In this document: positions 7,900-17,500 of the stretch, piece by piece
Numbering within the stretch: the first letter of the stretch is position 1
How the letters are laid out: the number at the start of each line of letters is the position of its first letter
Origin: Cardiobacteriaceae bacterium
GTDB taxonomy: Bacteria > Pseudomonadota > Gammaproteobacteria > Cardiobacteriales > Cardiobacteriaceae
DNA: 32,565 bases
Assembly (NCBI GenBank): GCA_017484165.1
Contig: JAFUTP010000058.1
Span: 1-32,565, forward strand
Direction: 5' to 3'
Notes under the pieces: generated by a model
The model's input: only the letters and a program-made list of their open reading frames with translations
Database searches by the model: none
What the model was told of the DNA's origin: nothing
Program-made: the position numbers and the translations under genes

Positions 7900-9969
7900 A
7901 TGCAAAAAGAGATTGATTTTTCAACTTTACTTAAAGATTTACCGCAAATAATTTCTGCTCGTGCGGCGAATGCTTTGGCGAAAATCCGTATTTTAACCGT
8001 GCGTGATTTACTTACGCATTTGCCGAGCCGCTATGAAAATCGCTGTCGTTTAACTCCGATTGCCGCTTTGGTGCACGGAGAAGTCGCACAAATTTGTGCA
8101 AGAGTAATCAAAACTTCGATTGTGCAGGGCAAACGCCGTGTTTTTAATGTCGAAATTGCCGATGATGCGGGTGATGTTTGTAAGTTGGCTTTTTTTAATT
8201 TTTACCGCAGTCAGACAGAGCAATACAAAATCGGACGGCGCGGGATTTTTTACGGTAAAGCGCAAATTTCGCCTTACGGTCATTTTGTGATTTCCCACCC
8301 CGAAACAACTTGGCTTGCTGACGATGAAATTCCTGAAATATCAACGAATTTAAGCGCAATTTATCCGACGGTAAAAGCTTTGCCGCAGCAGGAATGGCGG
8401 GCGGTAATTTCCGTGATTTTGAAGAATATGGCGAATTATTTTGAGAAAAATCAACAAGATGCCTTGACTAATCTCGGTTATTTTCCGCTTGAACAATCCT
8501 TGAATGTTTTACATAGTCCGACTTTGAATGACGGTAAAAGAGAAATCACCCTCGCCCGTGCGCGCCTTGCTTTGGAGGAACTTGTCGCGCATCGTCTTGC
8601 AATGTTAGACGCGCGCTCATATTTACAAAGTTTTCCCGCCCCATCCCTGCCCTCCGACGGTGCAAAAACTCGTGAGTTTTTACAAACTCTGCCCTTCGCG
8701 CTCACCAATGCCCAGGAGCGCGTGCGCCGTGAAATTGCTGCGGATGTAGCTAAAAATATTCCGATGCTTCGGCTAGTGCAAGGCGATGTCGGTTCGGGCA
8801 AAACGATGATTGCGCTTTTTGCTTGTCTTGCCGCGGTTGATGCGGGGCTGCAAGCGGTTTTTATGGCTCCAACAGAACTTCTAGCCGAACAGCATGCTGC
8901 CAACTTGCGTCGTTACACCACAGGACTTGGTATAGAAATTGTCTTACTAATTAGTAAAAAAACCACAAAAGAAAAACGGGAAATTCTCGGCAAAATCAAA
9001 AATGGCAAAGCTCAAATCATTATCGGCACGCATGCGGTATTTCAAAGTGCGGTGGAATATCACAATCTCGCCTTGATTGTCATCGATGAACAACACCGTT
9101 TCGGGGTCGGACAACGCTTGAAATTGCAGGAAAAATCTCATCAGGGAACGGCGGTGCATCAGCTAGTTTTAACCGCAACACCGATACCGCGCACTTTGGC
9201 GATGAGTAATTACGGCGAACTCGATACTTCCATCATCGACGAACTTCCCGCAGGCAGAACTCCTGTGCGCACAACGGTTATTTCTAGCGATAAACGGGAA
9301 ATTTTGCTTGAAAGAATTAAGGCGCAAGTCGCTGCTGGCGCGCAAGTTTATTGGGTATGCCCGTTAATCGAGGAAAGTGAAGTGCTGGAATGCGAAAACG
9401 CGCAAGAAATTTATCTTTATCTGCAAGAGCAATTGCGAGAAATCCGCATCGCGCTTATTCACGGACGGATTGAAAGTGCGCGGCGGCGCGAAATTATGGA
9501 AGAATTTGCCGCGGGTAATATCGATTTGCTGGTCGCGACAACGGTTATCGAAGTCGGAGTCGATGTGCCGAACGCCTCTTTGATGATTATCGAAAATTCC
9601 GAACGCTTTGGGCTCTCGCAACTGCATCAACTACGCGGTCGGGTCGGTCGCGGCAATCGACAGTCGGACTGCGTTTTGATGTATCAGCAGCTTGGCAAAA
9701 CCGCGCGCCGCCGTTTAGAAATTATGCGTAAGACAAATGACGGATTTTTGATTGCAGAAGAAGATTTGAATATTCGCGGTGCTGGCGAATTGCTCGGCAC
9801 ACAGCAAACGGGAGAGGCGGGATTTCTGGTCGCAGATTTAGTCGAAGACCGCGAATTAGTAGAAAAAGCCGAAGATCTTGTCAGTGATTGGAAAAAAAAT
9901 GAGGAAAATTTCTGCCAAATTTTGCTTAACCGCTGGGCAGAAGGTAAGGAAAAATATTTGCAGGTATGA
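7900..9969 (+). CDS. recG: ATP-dependent DNA helicase RecG
   Basis: 689 residues, normal for RecG. RecG is a superfamily 2 helicase that reverses stalled replication forks and processes Holliday-type and D-loop structures. The N-terminal wedge/OB region (about residues 50-150) precedes the helicase core. Visible motifs are Walker A GDVGSGKT (295-302), motif II D-E-Q-H (396-399), LTATPIPRTLA (motif III), and the C-terminal RIESARRREIM and QLRGRVGRG (motif VI). The C-terminal TRG-type segment (IRGAGELLGTQQTG) is intact. Gene edges are flanked by repeat family 1 copies on both sides. The ribosome binding site is weak (GCGGA). Confidence 0.97.
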   Translation: MQKEIDFSTLLKDLPQIISARAANALAKIRILTVRDLLTHLPSRYENRCRLTPIAALVHGEVAQICARVIKTSIVQGKRRVFNVEIADDAGDVCKLAFFNFYRSQTEQYKIGRRGIFYGKAQISPYGHFVISHPETTWLADDEIPEISTNLSAIYPTVKALPQQEWRAVISVILKNMANYFEKNQQDALTNLGYFPLEQSLNVLHSPTLNDGKREITLARARLALEELVAHRLAMLDARSYLQSFPAPSLPSDGAKTREFLQTLPFALTNAQERVRREIAADVAKNIPMLRLVQGDVGSGKTMIALFACLAAVDAGLQAVFMAPTELLAEQHAANLRRYTTGLGIEIVLLISKKTTKEKREILGKIKNGKAQIIIGTHAVFQSAVEYHNLALIVIDEQHRFGVGQRLKLQEKSHQGTAVHQLVLTATPIPRTLAMSNYGELDTSIIDELPAGRTPVRTTVISSDKREILLERIKAQVAAGAQVYWVCPLIEESEVLECENAQEIYLYLQEQLREIRIALIHGRIESARRREIMEEFAAGNIDLLVATTVIEVGVDVPNASLMIIENSERFGLSQLHQLRGRVGRGNRQSDCVLMYQQLGKTARRRLEIMRKTNDGFLIAEEDLNIRGAGELLGTQQTGEAGFLVADLVEDRELVEKAEDLVSDWKKNEENFCQILLNRWAEGKEKYLQV

Positions 9970-10007
9970 TGAATTTTTAATCCGCTTGCTTTTGCCAAAA
10001 TTCTTTT

Positions 10008-10127
10008 GGGCGTGTCTAAACATTCGTCATTTTGAGCCGTAGGCGAAAAATCTCTATCGGTAGATCATTCGCTGTGCTCAAGAAGACGAGATAAAAAATA
10101 GAACTAACCCCAAATTCAGATACGCCC
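10008..10127 (+). repeat. Repeat family 1 (MITE-like), copy 3, best preserved termini
   Basis: A 120-base element with clear terminal inverted repeats: GGGCGTGTCTAAA at the left and TTCAGATACGCCC at the right. The inner arms are CGTCATTTTGAGCCGTAGGC and GCTGTGCTCAAGAAGACG, followed by the shared segment ATAGAACTAACC. No coding capacity. Confidence 0.85.
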
Positions 10128-10164
10128 TTTCATTTTATAAACCACAGCAAAATTAAGGATAAAA

Positions 10165-11205
10165 ATGAATATTTGCATTGCAACGGATAAATTTCAGCCA
10201 TCTGGCGGAATGGAGCGATATGTTTTTGATTTACTACACGGCTTTTTAGAGAGAAAAATCAGCACCGAAGTGCTTACGATGAAAGCATCAGAACAATATC
10301 GCAAAATATGTCCCGTGCAAGTATTGGGAGAATTTCCCATTGCGCAATTAAAATATACTTTTTTTAATCAAAGAGTGCAAAAAAATATACCGCATAGTCA
10401 TAAAATCATTGCCACAAGTTTAATCGACAATGCCGATATTTTAATTTGCGGTGGAAATCATCTCGGATTTTTATCAGCAATGGAGAAAAAAGCTAGCTTA
10501 AAAGATAAATTGACGGTAAAACGGGGAATTTCTGCTTACAAAACAGCAAAAAAAATTGTTAGCCACTCAAATTTAATGAAAAAAGAATTGCAGAATTTTT
10601 ATCAAATCGATGCCGAAAAAATTATCACGATTTATCCAGCTGTTGATGAGAAAAAATTTCACCCTTTACCAGAAAATGAACGGTTAAATTTACGGCAAAA
10701 GTTCGGATTTAAGGAAAGTGAAAATATCTTAGTTTTTCCATCAGGAGACCATAAAAGAAAAGGACTTTCCTTAATAATTCAAGCGATTAGAAATTTAGAA
10801 AATCAACTTCAATTTCCAATAAAAATTGCCCTCTGTGGCAGTCATAAATATGAAGATGATTTAATTGTGAATTTAGGTTTGGTTAAAAATATGTGCGAAC
10901 TTTATAATGCCGCTGATTTTACCATTCTTGCCTCAAAATATGAACCGTTCGGATTAGTTGGAGTTGAAAGTATTTTATGCGGTAGAAAAATTATTTTTGC
11001 TGATAATTGCGGTTGCCTAGAAGTTATTAAAAATACTGATAATTTATTTTTTAAGCACCATAATCTTCTAGATTTGCAAGAAAAATTATTATTAGCCGAT
11101 AAAATGAAAGCAGAAAATCAAACCGCGATAAAAAATTCAAAAGAGGGTATTTTTTATAATCCGAGTTTAGATGAGCATATTGATAAACTACTAGAAATAA
11201 TTTAA
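10165..11205 (+). CDS. Glycosyltransferase family 4 (WaaG-like) protein
   Basis: 346 residues with the GT-B fold pattern of family 4 retaining glycosyltransferases. The N-terminus MNICIATDKFQPSGGMERY has the GG-x-x-R/E-Y loop typical of WaaG/RfaG-type LPS core glucosyltransferases. The C-terminal half has FPSGDHKRKGLS and the E-x7-E signature in YEPFGLVGVESILCG, which binds the nucleotide sugar. It is probably cytoplasmic at the inner membrane and adds a hexose to LOS/LPS core; the donor and acceptor cannot be read from sequence. A good ribosome binding site (AAGGAT) precedes the ATG. It opens a tight operon, with 9 bases to the next gene. Confidence 0.87.
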   Translation: MNICIATDKFQPSGGMERYVFDLLHGFLERKISTEVLTMKASEQYRKICPVQVLGEFPIAQLKYTFFNQRVQKNIPHSHKIIATSLIDNADILICGGNHLGFLSAMEKKASLKDKLTVKRGISAYKTAKKIVSHSNLMKKELQNFYQIDAEKIITIYPAVDEKKFHPLPENERLNLRQKFGFKESENILVFPSGDHKRKGLSLIIQAIRNLENQLQFPIKIALCGSHKYEDDLIVNLGLVKNMCELYNAADFTILASKYEPFGLVGVESILCGRKIIFADNCGCLEVIKNTDNLFFKHHNLLDLQEKLLLADKMKAENQTAIKNSKEGIFYNPSLDEHIDKLLEII

Positions 11206-11214
11206 GGCTTAAAA

Positions 11215-11850
11215 ATGAAGAATTTATATATTTTTGCAGGCGTAAATGGTGCGGGAAAATCAACTTTTTATATCAATCAATTAGAAGATGATGATTTTTA
11301 CGGTGCAAGAATAAATTCAGATGAAATTGTGCGCGAATTTGGCGATTGGAATAATCCAATAGACCAAAATCGAGCAGGAAGATTGGCAATCAAATTGCGT
11401 AATTCTTATTTACAGAAAGGAATAGATTTTAATATTGAAACGACTTTAAGCGGTCATTCGATTGTTAATTTTATAAAAAAAGCAAAAATAAATAATTACC
11501 GCATAACAGTGTTTTATGTTGGATTGAACAGTGTGGAATTAGCAAAGCAAAGAGTGGCAATTAGAGTAGCGAAAAAAGGACACGATATAGAGGAAAAAAC
11601 TATTGAAAGAAGGTTTGTGCAAAGCTTTGATAATTTGGTAAAAATCATTCCAATCGCTGATGTGCTCTATTTTTATGACAATAGTCAAGTTATCGCAAAT
11701 GAACAGCAGCAAAAATTCGCTAATTTAGAAAAAATTGCCGAAAAGCAAAAAAATAATATTTATATTCAGCAAAACATCGAATGGTTCGACAGAGTAATAA
11801 ATAAAGCAAAAGAGATGAATTTTTTATCAAAAATAGCTATTAGGAGTTAA
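11215..11850 (+). CDS. Zeta-toxin-like P-loop kinase (COG4185 type)
   Basis: 211 residues with a Walker A motif G-V-N-G-A-G-K-S-T (9-17) at the N-terminus, then INSDEIVREF and FNIETTLSG, the pattern of the zeta toxin / COG4185 group. Zeta toxins phosphorylate UDP-GlcNAc-type sugars, while many chromosomal relatives have no known substrate. No epsilon-like antitoxin gene is adjacent. It lies between two glycosyltransferase genes with 9- and 5-base gaps, so it is cotranscribed. A metabolic role in sugar-nucleotide phosphorylation is therefore as plausible as a toxin role; this is inference. It could also be a related small-molecule kinase. Confidence 0.75.
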   Translation: MKNLYIFAGVNGAGKSTFYINQLEDDDFYGARINSDEIVREFGDWNNPIDQNRAGRLAIKLRNSYLQKGIDFNIETTLSGHSIVNFIKKAKINNYRITVFYVGLNSVELAKQRVAIRVAKKGHDIEEKTIERRFVQSFDNLVKIIPIADVLYFYDNSQVIANEQQQKFANLEKIAEKQKNNIYIQQNIEWFDRVINKAKEMNFLSKIAIRS

Positions 11851-11855
11851 ATAAA

Positions 11856-12587
11856 ATGAAATATCCAATTTTTGTGATATCTCTTGCCAAAGATGAAGAG
11901 CGTAGAAATCAGTTGAAAAAGCAATTTAGCTCTTATGATGAGTTTAATATTATCGATGCGATAGAAGGTAATAAATTAAATATTCAGGAATATTTTAAGT
12001 ATCTTTCCGCTTCTCTTGAAAAATATAATGTCTTAATTAGCCCGAATGAATTAGGTTGCACTTTGTCGCATATCAAAGCTTATGAAGAGTTTTTAAGAAC
12101 AGATGTAGAGTATTGTTTAATTTTAGAAGACGATATTATCGGCAGCGATGAAATTATCGAAAAAGCTTTTTCTCTCACAGATAAAATTCCCGAAAATGCG
12201 ATGATTCTTCTGGGGGGGGGATACCCCAAGGCTTGGGGTAAAAAAATTGCCGATAATTTTTATCAAATTTCCCGTTATAGCTTGGAGAGAATATATAACG
12301 CTCATGCCTATATTCTCGACCGTCAAGCCGCAGAAAATCTCCTTACTATTCAAAAAGACGCAGCGACATTAACCGACATTTGGTGTCTTCTTCTACCGCA
12401 AAAGAATATTTCCTTATATTTCAGTGATTTAATCCGTCAAAATTACGATGAAAATCTTAGCAATATCGAAATTGAGCGAGAAATAAAAACCAAAAATCAC
12501 TTAAATCCAAGAAAAATCCGCGGCTTAAAATACAACCTAATGAGAATAATAGATCGACATTTTTCAGAGTTTATTGTTGATAAATAG
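11856..12587 (+). CDS. Glycosyltransferase family 25 (LOS biosynthesis), phase-variable G tract, in frame here
   Basis: 243 residues. The start PIFVISLAKDEERR, the segment NELGCTLSHIKAYE and the metal-binding LILEDD (88-93) identify family 25, which includes LgtB/LgtE and Lic2A-type galactosyltransferases of lipooligosaccharide. It probably adds galactose to surface LOS from the cytoplasmic side. A run of nine G (12212-12220, residues 119-122) sits in the coding sequence. With nine G the frame is open. With ten G the frame hits TAA within about ten codons, and with eight G it ends near 12373. This is the usual arrangement for on/off switching by slipped-strand mispairing. A perfect 9-bp inverted repeat (12222-12240) follows the tract directly. 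Last gene of the operon; no clear terminator seen. Confidence 0.88.
   Translation: MKYPIFVISLAKDEERRNQLKKQFSSYDEFNIIDAIEGNKLNIQEYFKYLSASLEKYNVLISPNELGCTLSHIKAYEEFLRTDVEYCLILEDDIIGSDEIIEKAFSLTDKIPENAMILLGGGYPKAWGKKIADNFYQISRYSLERIYNAHAYILDRQAAENLLTIQKDAATLTDIWCLLLPQKNISLYFSDLIRQNYDENLSNIEIEREIKTKNHLNPRKIRGLKYNLMRIIDRHFSEFIVDK
12212..12220 (+). repeat. Homopolymeric G9 tract inside the GT25 gene
   Basis: Nine consecutive G within codons for L-G-G-G, immediately followed by the palindrome TACCCCAAG-G-CTTGGGGTA (12222-12240). A candidate phase-variation switch. Confidence 0.9.
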
Positions 12588-12626
12588 TGATTAGCGGTTT
12601 CTGAAACAACGATTTTTTATGAAACA

Positions 12627-12640
12627 GTTTCATATGAAAC
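12627..12640. promoter_or_regulatory. 14-bp palindrome GTTTCATATGAAAC, copy 1
   Basis: A perfect palindrome lying about 100 bases upstream of the transporter start. Extra half sites (TGAAAC) lie just before it. The form is that of an operator for a dimeric repressor, but it could also be a small repeat. Confidence 0.5.
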
Positions 12641-12737
12641 AACAGTAAAAGTTCCAAAAAATGGAATTCTGCAAATATAACGGTTGTGATGTTGTTCTGA
12701 TATATTGAATAAAAAAATATACGAATAGGCTCACACA

Positions 12738-14070
12738 ATGCAAAAAACACCAGCTTTACAAGAAAAAATTTACCGCATATTCTCCCTCGAAACAGGCGAA
12801 GCAAAACTATTATTTTCCAGTCTTGCGATGATGTTTTTATTATTCGCAAGTTATGCCTTTTTGCGACCAATTCGCGATGCTTTGGGAATTGAAAATTCGG
12901 TAAAAGAACTGAAATGGCTATTTTTTGCGACATTTATTTTCACCCTGCTTTGCTCATTGCTTGCGATGAATTTAAGCGGAAAAATCAAACGAAAACTTTA
13001 CGCCGACGGCATATTTGCATTTTTTGCAAGCAACCTAGTTTTGTTTTATTTTGCAATGATTTTTATCCAAAAAGGCGATATTTTTTTATCCATATTTATG
13101 TCGTATTTTTTATGTTTGGGTGAGTATTTTTAATATGTTCGTCATTTCGACTGCTTGGTCGGTGATGGCGGATTCTTATACCAAAGAGCGTAGCATTCGT
13201 TTATTCGGAATAATTTCCGCGGGTGCTAGTTGCGGTTCGATGTTCGGTTCTTCATTGGTTGCATTTTTGGGCGACAAAATCGCGGTAGAAAATTTTATTT
13301 TTATCAGCGGTATTTTTCTTTTTATTAGCTTATTTTTGAAAAATATTGTCATCAAAGAAAGCGGTAAGTTAATAAACAATCACAATGAAAGAGAGCAATT
13401 TTTTGCCAAATTCGAAGTTCCATTGAAAAGTAAAGATCCATTTGCGGGAATAAAAATTGTTTTGCAGTCTAATTATTTGATGTTGCTTGCGATTTTTATT
13501 ATCTTGCTTACTTCGGTATCGACATTTTTGTATATGGAACAAGCCAGAATTGTGAAGGAATATTTTCCCGCTGAAATGGCAAATTCCCGAGAATTGCGAA
13601 CAAAATTATTCGGTCAAATTGAATTCATCGTGCAAACGGCAAGTTTCATAATCCAAATTTTTCTGACCGCAAAAATCGCAAAATTCTTCGGCTCAAAAGC
13701 GTTGCTATCAATTTTAGGTTTTGTTTTGGCAGCTGGTTTTGTATTGCTGATTGTTTCAGGACACGCACTTTGGGCAATCGTTTTGGTATTTTCTCTACGG
13801 AGAATCGGTGAATATGCATTAGTTAAACCCGCACGGGAAATGCTATTTGTGCCACTGGATGCGGAGAGTAAATATAAGGTCAAAAACTTCACCGATACCG
13901 TTGTTTATCGAGCAGGAGATGCAATTTCCTCGCAATTGGAAGCTTTATTTTTGCTAATTAGTGTCAATTTTGCAGTTGCCGCTGGTGCAGTAATCTCAAT
14001 TTTATGGGGACTAGTCGGCTGGATATTAAGTGATAAATACGAAAACGAAAAGTTTCAGCAGAAGAACTAA
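12738..14070 (+). pseudogene. NTT/MFS-type transporter (COG3202-like), frameshifted
   Basis: Two overlapping frames encode one protein. The first (12738-13133, 131 codons) starts LQEKIYRIFSLETGEAKLLF and covers the first membrane segments. The second (usable from GTG 13120, ends 14070) continues with WVSIFNMFVISTAWSVMADSY, a stretch that in the family is directly preceded by FYV. The second frame in fact reads R-I-F-Y-V-W upstream of its GTG. A one-base shift between about 13060 and 13133 therefore separates them; the T7 run at 13081-13087 and the T6 run at 13106-13111 are likely sites. Joined, the protein would have about 440 residues and about 12 membrane segments, as in the ATP/ADP-translocase-like major facilitator group. 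It may be a true pseudogene, a slippage-switched gene or a sequencing error. The substrate is unknown. Confidence 0.78.
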
Positions 14071-14077
14071 AACCATA

Positions 14078-14091
14078 GTTTCATATGAAAC
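14078..14091. promoter_or_regulatory. 14-bp palindrome GTTTCATATGAAAC, copy 2
   Basis: Identical to the copy at 12627-12640; lies 8 bases after the transporter stop. Confidence 0.45.
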
Positions 14092-14145
14092 CGAAACTCT
14101 ACGAAATGTTTTTAGTCGGCAAAAATATCCACCTTACGAAACATC

Positions 14146-14159
14146 GTTTCATATGAAAC
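14146..14159. promoter_or_regulatory. 14-bp palindrome GTTTCATATGAAAC, copy 3
   Basis: Third identical copy, 68 bases after copy 2, followed by a further half site CTATGAAAC just before repeat family 1 copy 4. Confidence 0.45.
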
Positions 14160-14188
14160 GAAAATGCTATGAAACAAAAAGACAAATA

Positions 14189-14313
14189 GGCGCGTCTAAA
14201 CATTCGTCGTTTTGAACCGTAAGTGAAAAAATCTCTATCGGTAAATACTTCACTACATATACATTAAGGATGACGAGGTAAAAATAGAACTAACCATAAA
14301 GTTAGATACACCC
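14189..14313 (+). repeat. Repeat family 1 (MITE-like), copy 4
   Basis: Starts GGCGCGTCTAAACATTCGTC and ends GTTAGATACACCC; contains AAAATCTCTATCGGTAAAT and the shared segment ATAGAACTAACC. The right inner arm is more diverged than in other copies. Confidence 0.78.
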
Positions 14314-14354
14314 AAATATTAAGCTTGCCTTACTTTCTTAAATATTTTTAATAA

Positions 14355-14370
14355 CCCCCCCCCCCCCCCC
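14355..14370 (+). repeat. C16 homopolymer in the autotransporter promoter
   Basis: Sixteen consecutive C, 12 bases upstream of the -10-like box TATACT (14383-14388). The tract occupies the place where the -35 box would be. A length-variable tract here would change promoter strength. Confidence 0.9.
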
Positions 14371-14382
14371 GCAAAGCCCTGC

Positions 14383-14388
14383 TATACT
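14383..14388 (+). promoter_or_regulatory. Likely -10 box of the autotransporter gene
   Basis: TATACT follows the C16 tract. No -35 box is possible at the normal spacing because that position is within the C run. The inferred transcript start (about 14395) coincides with the start of the leader hairpin. Confidence 0.55.
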
Positions 14389-14393
14389 AGCGC

Positions 14394-14465
14394 GCGAATA
14401 GCTCGAATCACCTTTGCAGCCGCAGTAAATATAAGTTTTACCGCGGTTTTTGTTCGGCTATTCGC
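14394..14465 (+). other. Long structured 5' leader of the autotransporter mRNA
   Basis: The outer stem GCGAATAGC (14394-14402) pairs perfectly with GCTATTCGC (14457-14465) and extends with CGAA/TTCG past one bulged base. An inner hairpin pairs CCGC (14420-14423) and GTAAA (14425-14429) with TTTAC (14437-14441) and GCGG (14443-14446), and is followed by five T. It could protect the 5' end or act as an attenuator; no known class recognised. Confidence 0.55.
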
Positions 14466-14509
14466 TTTAAGTAAATTTATCCTAAACAACCAAGAAACTT
14501 TATAACCTT

Positions 14510-17500
14510 ATGAATAAACAATCTCGTAGAAAATCTAACCGCAAAAGCGGTCTCCAAAATTCTGGTCTCTCTAATGTTTCATCAAATCAAGTTCCAAAAT
14601 CTAGTGTAAATGCAATTCGCGCTGCCATCGCAACCGCAAGTGTTATCGGTGCAGGCTTTGCAGGACAAGCTGCGGCGGATACTTTTTCATTAGACGGTGG
14701 CAATAAATTCAATAACAGTAGCAAAAATTTATCTGGAACATTTAACGACAATTTCTTCCGTCCTGGTAAAACTTCTAATCTTGCAGGTAGTGCAGGATTT
14801 TTTGATGCTAAAGGTTCAACACAAGCCGTGCAAATCGTGCAAGGCACTCACCAATACACGCCTAATTGGTATAACGCCGCAAAAGTCAATCTTGGTGCGA
14901 CAGGAGATGCCACAAATCTTCAAAATATGAAAGAGTCTCTGAAAATTATCCGTGAAACTAATCATATTAGAACTGACTCGCAGTATGGAGAAAATCAGCC
15001 AGCTTTACAAGTTAGCGATGTTTTAATGGCAAGTTCCCAAATTAAAACAGATTGGACGGCAAATCATAGCGGTCATTCTCCTGGCGGTGGCGTAACTTGG
15101 GCAGCTGGCGAAAATTTGGGATACGGAATTAGTGCTACTGATGTTTCTTATGCATGGTTTAGTGAAAAAGAAAGATGTGCAGGTAAAAATCGTCAAAATT
15201 GCACTTGGAGTGGTTCAACTGGACACTATCTCAATATGGTAGGCGATTCCACTACAGCTGGTGCTGCTATCAATTCGGCTGGAACTTATGTTACAGAAGG
15301 TGCTTATGCTGGCGATAACATATTCCCTACAAATAATTATTACGACTTAATCCCACTTGACAAAACTGACCTTGACCGATACGAAGCCCAACTTGATGCC
15401 TATATCGACACTGGTTTTTATTTTTACAACGAAGGCAATACTGTTGATGTTAATGGCAATATCGGCACGGATAGCAGAGTAGCTGGCGGTTATGCTTGGT
15501 ATAAGCAAGACAGCGCAACAAACAACACTGTTAATGTTAATAAATCTGCAACAGCTGGAACGGTTTATGGTGGATATACCACAGGCGGAAATACTTCTAA
15601 CAACATCGTAAATGTTTATGGCAATGTTGGCACGGTTTATGGCGGTTATTCTGAAAACGCTTCTGCCACGCATTCTGACAACACAATCAATATCATCAGC
15701 GGCAAAGCTGATAATGTTTATCTCGGCAACGGTGCTGCAAATTCAGGCACGGTTAATTTTCTCGGCGGTTCGGTTGTTGAACTGAAAGCGGTAAAAGGTA
15801 ACGGCAAAGCTAATAATGCGGTATTAAACCTTGGTGCAAAAGGCAAGGACGACGCTAACCGTACCGCAATGAACACTCTGAAAGCAAGCGGCGAAGTTGG
15901 CGGATTTAACGAATATAACTTCTACTTACCATCATCAGTAAAAGCAGGCGATACCGCACTTTCAGCTGATAAAGCAACTTTGGGTAACGCTGCGGTTAAT
16001 GTATTCGTTCCTGGTGATACAAACTTGAAATCATCTGAAAGTATGCACTTGATTGCAACTAATAACGGTGTTTCTTGGAACGGTAAAGCTCAAGTTCATC
16101 AAGGTGTAACTCTTAAAACTGATTTCGGTGCGGTTGGAGTTTCTGGTAAAAATTTAGATTTATCTTTGAACGGTGCGGGTTCTAGCACATCAACTCCTAC
16201 ACCTAGCGCACCTGCAAGTGAAGCTCCTGCTACTGAAGGTTCTTCTTCTAGCAACGGGAATAATCAGCAAGCTTCTACGGCTAACGGTTCAAGCAGTGCT
16301 CCTGCAACAAGCGCGCCTGCAAATAACGGTTCTAGCTCTGGCAGTGAAGGTAACCAACAAGCTTCTACTGGTAACGGTTCAGCTAACGGTTCAAGCAGCA
16401 CTACTACTCCTGCCAATAACGGTTCTACTTCTGGTAGTGGAAATAATCAACAAGCTTCTACGGGAAGTAGTTCGGGTTCTTCTACACCTGCTGCTGGTTC
16501 ATCAGGTGGAGAAGTTTGTACGGGGCTAGCTTGTCTTTTCAGACCTAAACCTAAACCGCAACAAGACACCGAACAACAAGCAAGTAACGGCAGTAACGGT
16601 TCTTCTAGCACTACAACCACTGGCGGAAACCAACAAGCTGGCAACGATAGCAACGGTTCTTCTGGCACTACAACCGCTGGCGGAAATCAACAAGCTGGCA
16701 ACGATAGCAACGGTTCTTCTAGCACTACAACCACTGGCGGAAACCAACAAGTAGAAGCCAATGTTGATAAGTCTATTTTCAATATCAGCTCGAACAATAG
16801 CTTTGCTAATGCTGGAAGCAGTAATAATCAAGCGTTCAACAATGTATTCACCGCTGCGGAAAATACCGACAACGCTACGATTAACATTTTGGCTAACAAG
16901 GATTACAAAGGTGTTGATATTTACGGAAGTAAAAAAGGCAATTCAACCATCAATATCAATGATGCTCAAAATTTAGGCAAGATTGATACTCACGCTTCCG
17001 CAGCTGGCAATCAAACTTTGACGATGACTAATTCATCGTCTGGAGCAATAAAGATTGACGGCAAAAAAGGTAAAGCGACTATTACGAATTCAACTATCGA
17101 TAGCTTCTGGTCGAATAATAATTCTGACGGAACAGGCGAATTTACCTTTAACCACACAACCGTTAATGGCAATGTCGAAGCCGAAAACGATAAATCGCTT
17201 TCTATCACTAACAATTCCAAAACAGGCAATGTAATCGCTAACAATACCGCAAGCGTAAATATTGCCAATTCCACTACTGGCGATGTGTTTGCAAATAGCA
17301 GCAAGAACTTTACGATTGCCGATTCGACCGTTGGCAACATAGTGCAAAACGGCGGTAAGCAAGAAGCTTCTGGTAAAAATATCAAAATTACCAACAGCCA
17401 AGCTGCAACGCTCCAAATCGATACTGGTTTAGATAGCAAAGTTGTTATTCAAAATAGCCAATTTGATAAATATCAATCAACTTATGGCAACAACAGCTCC

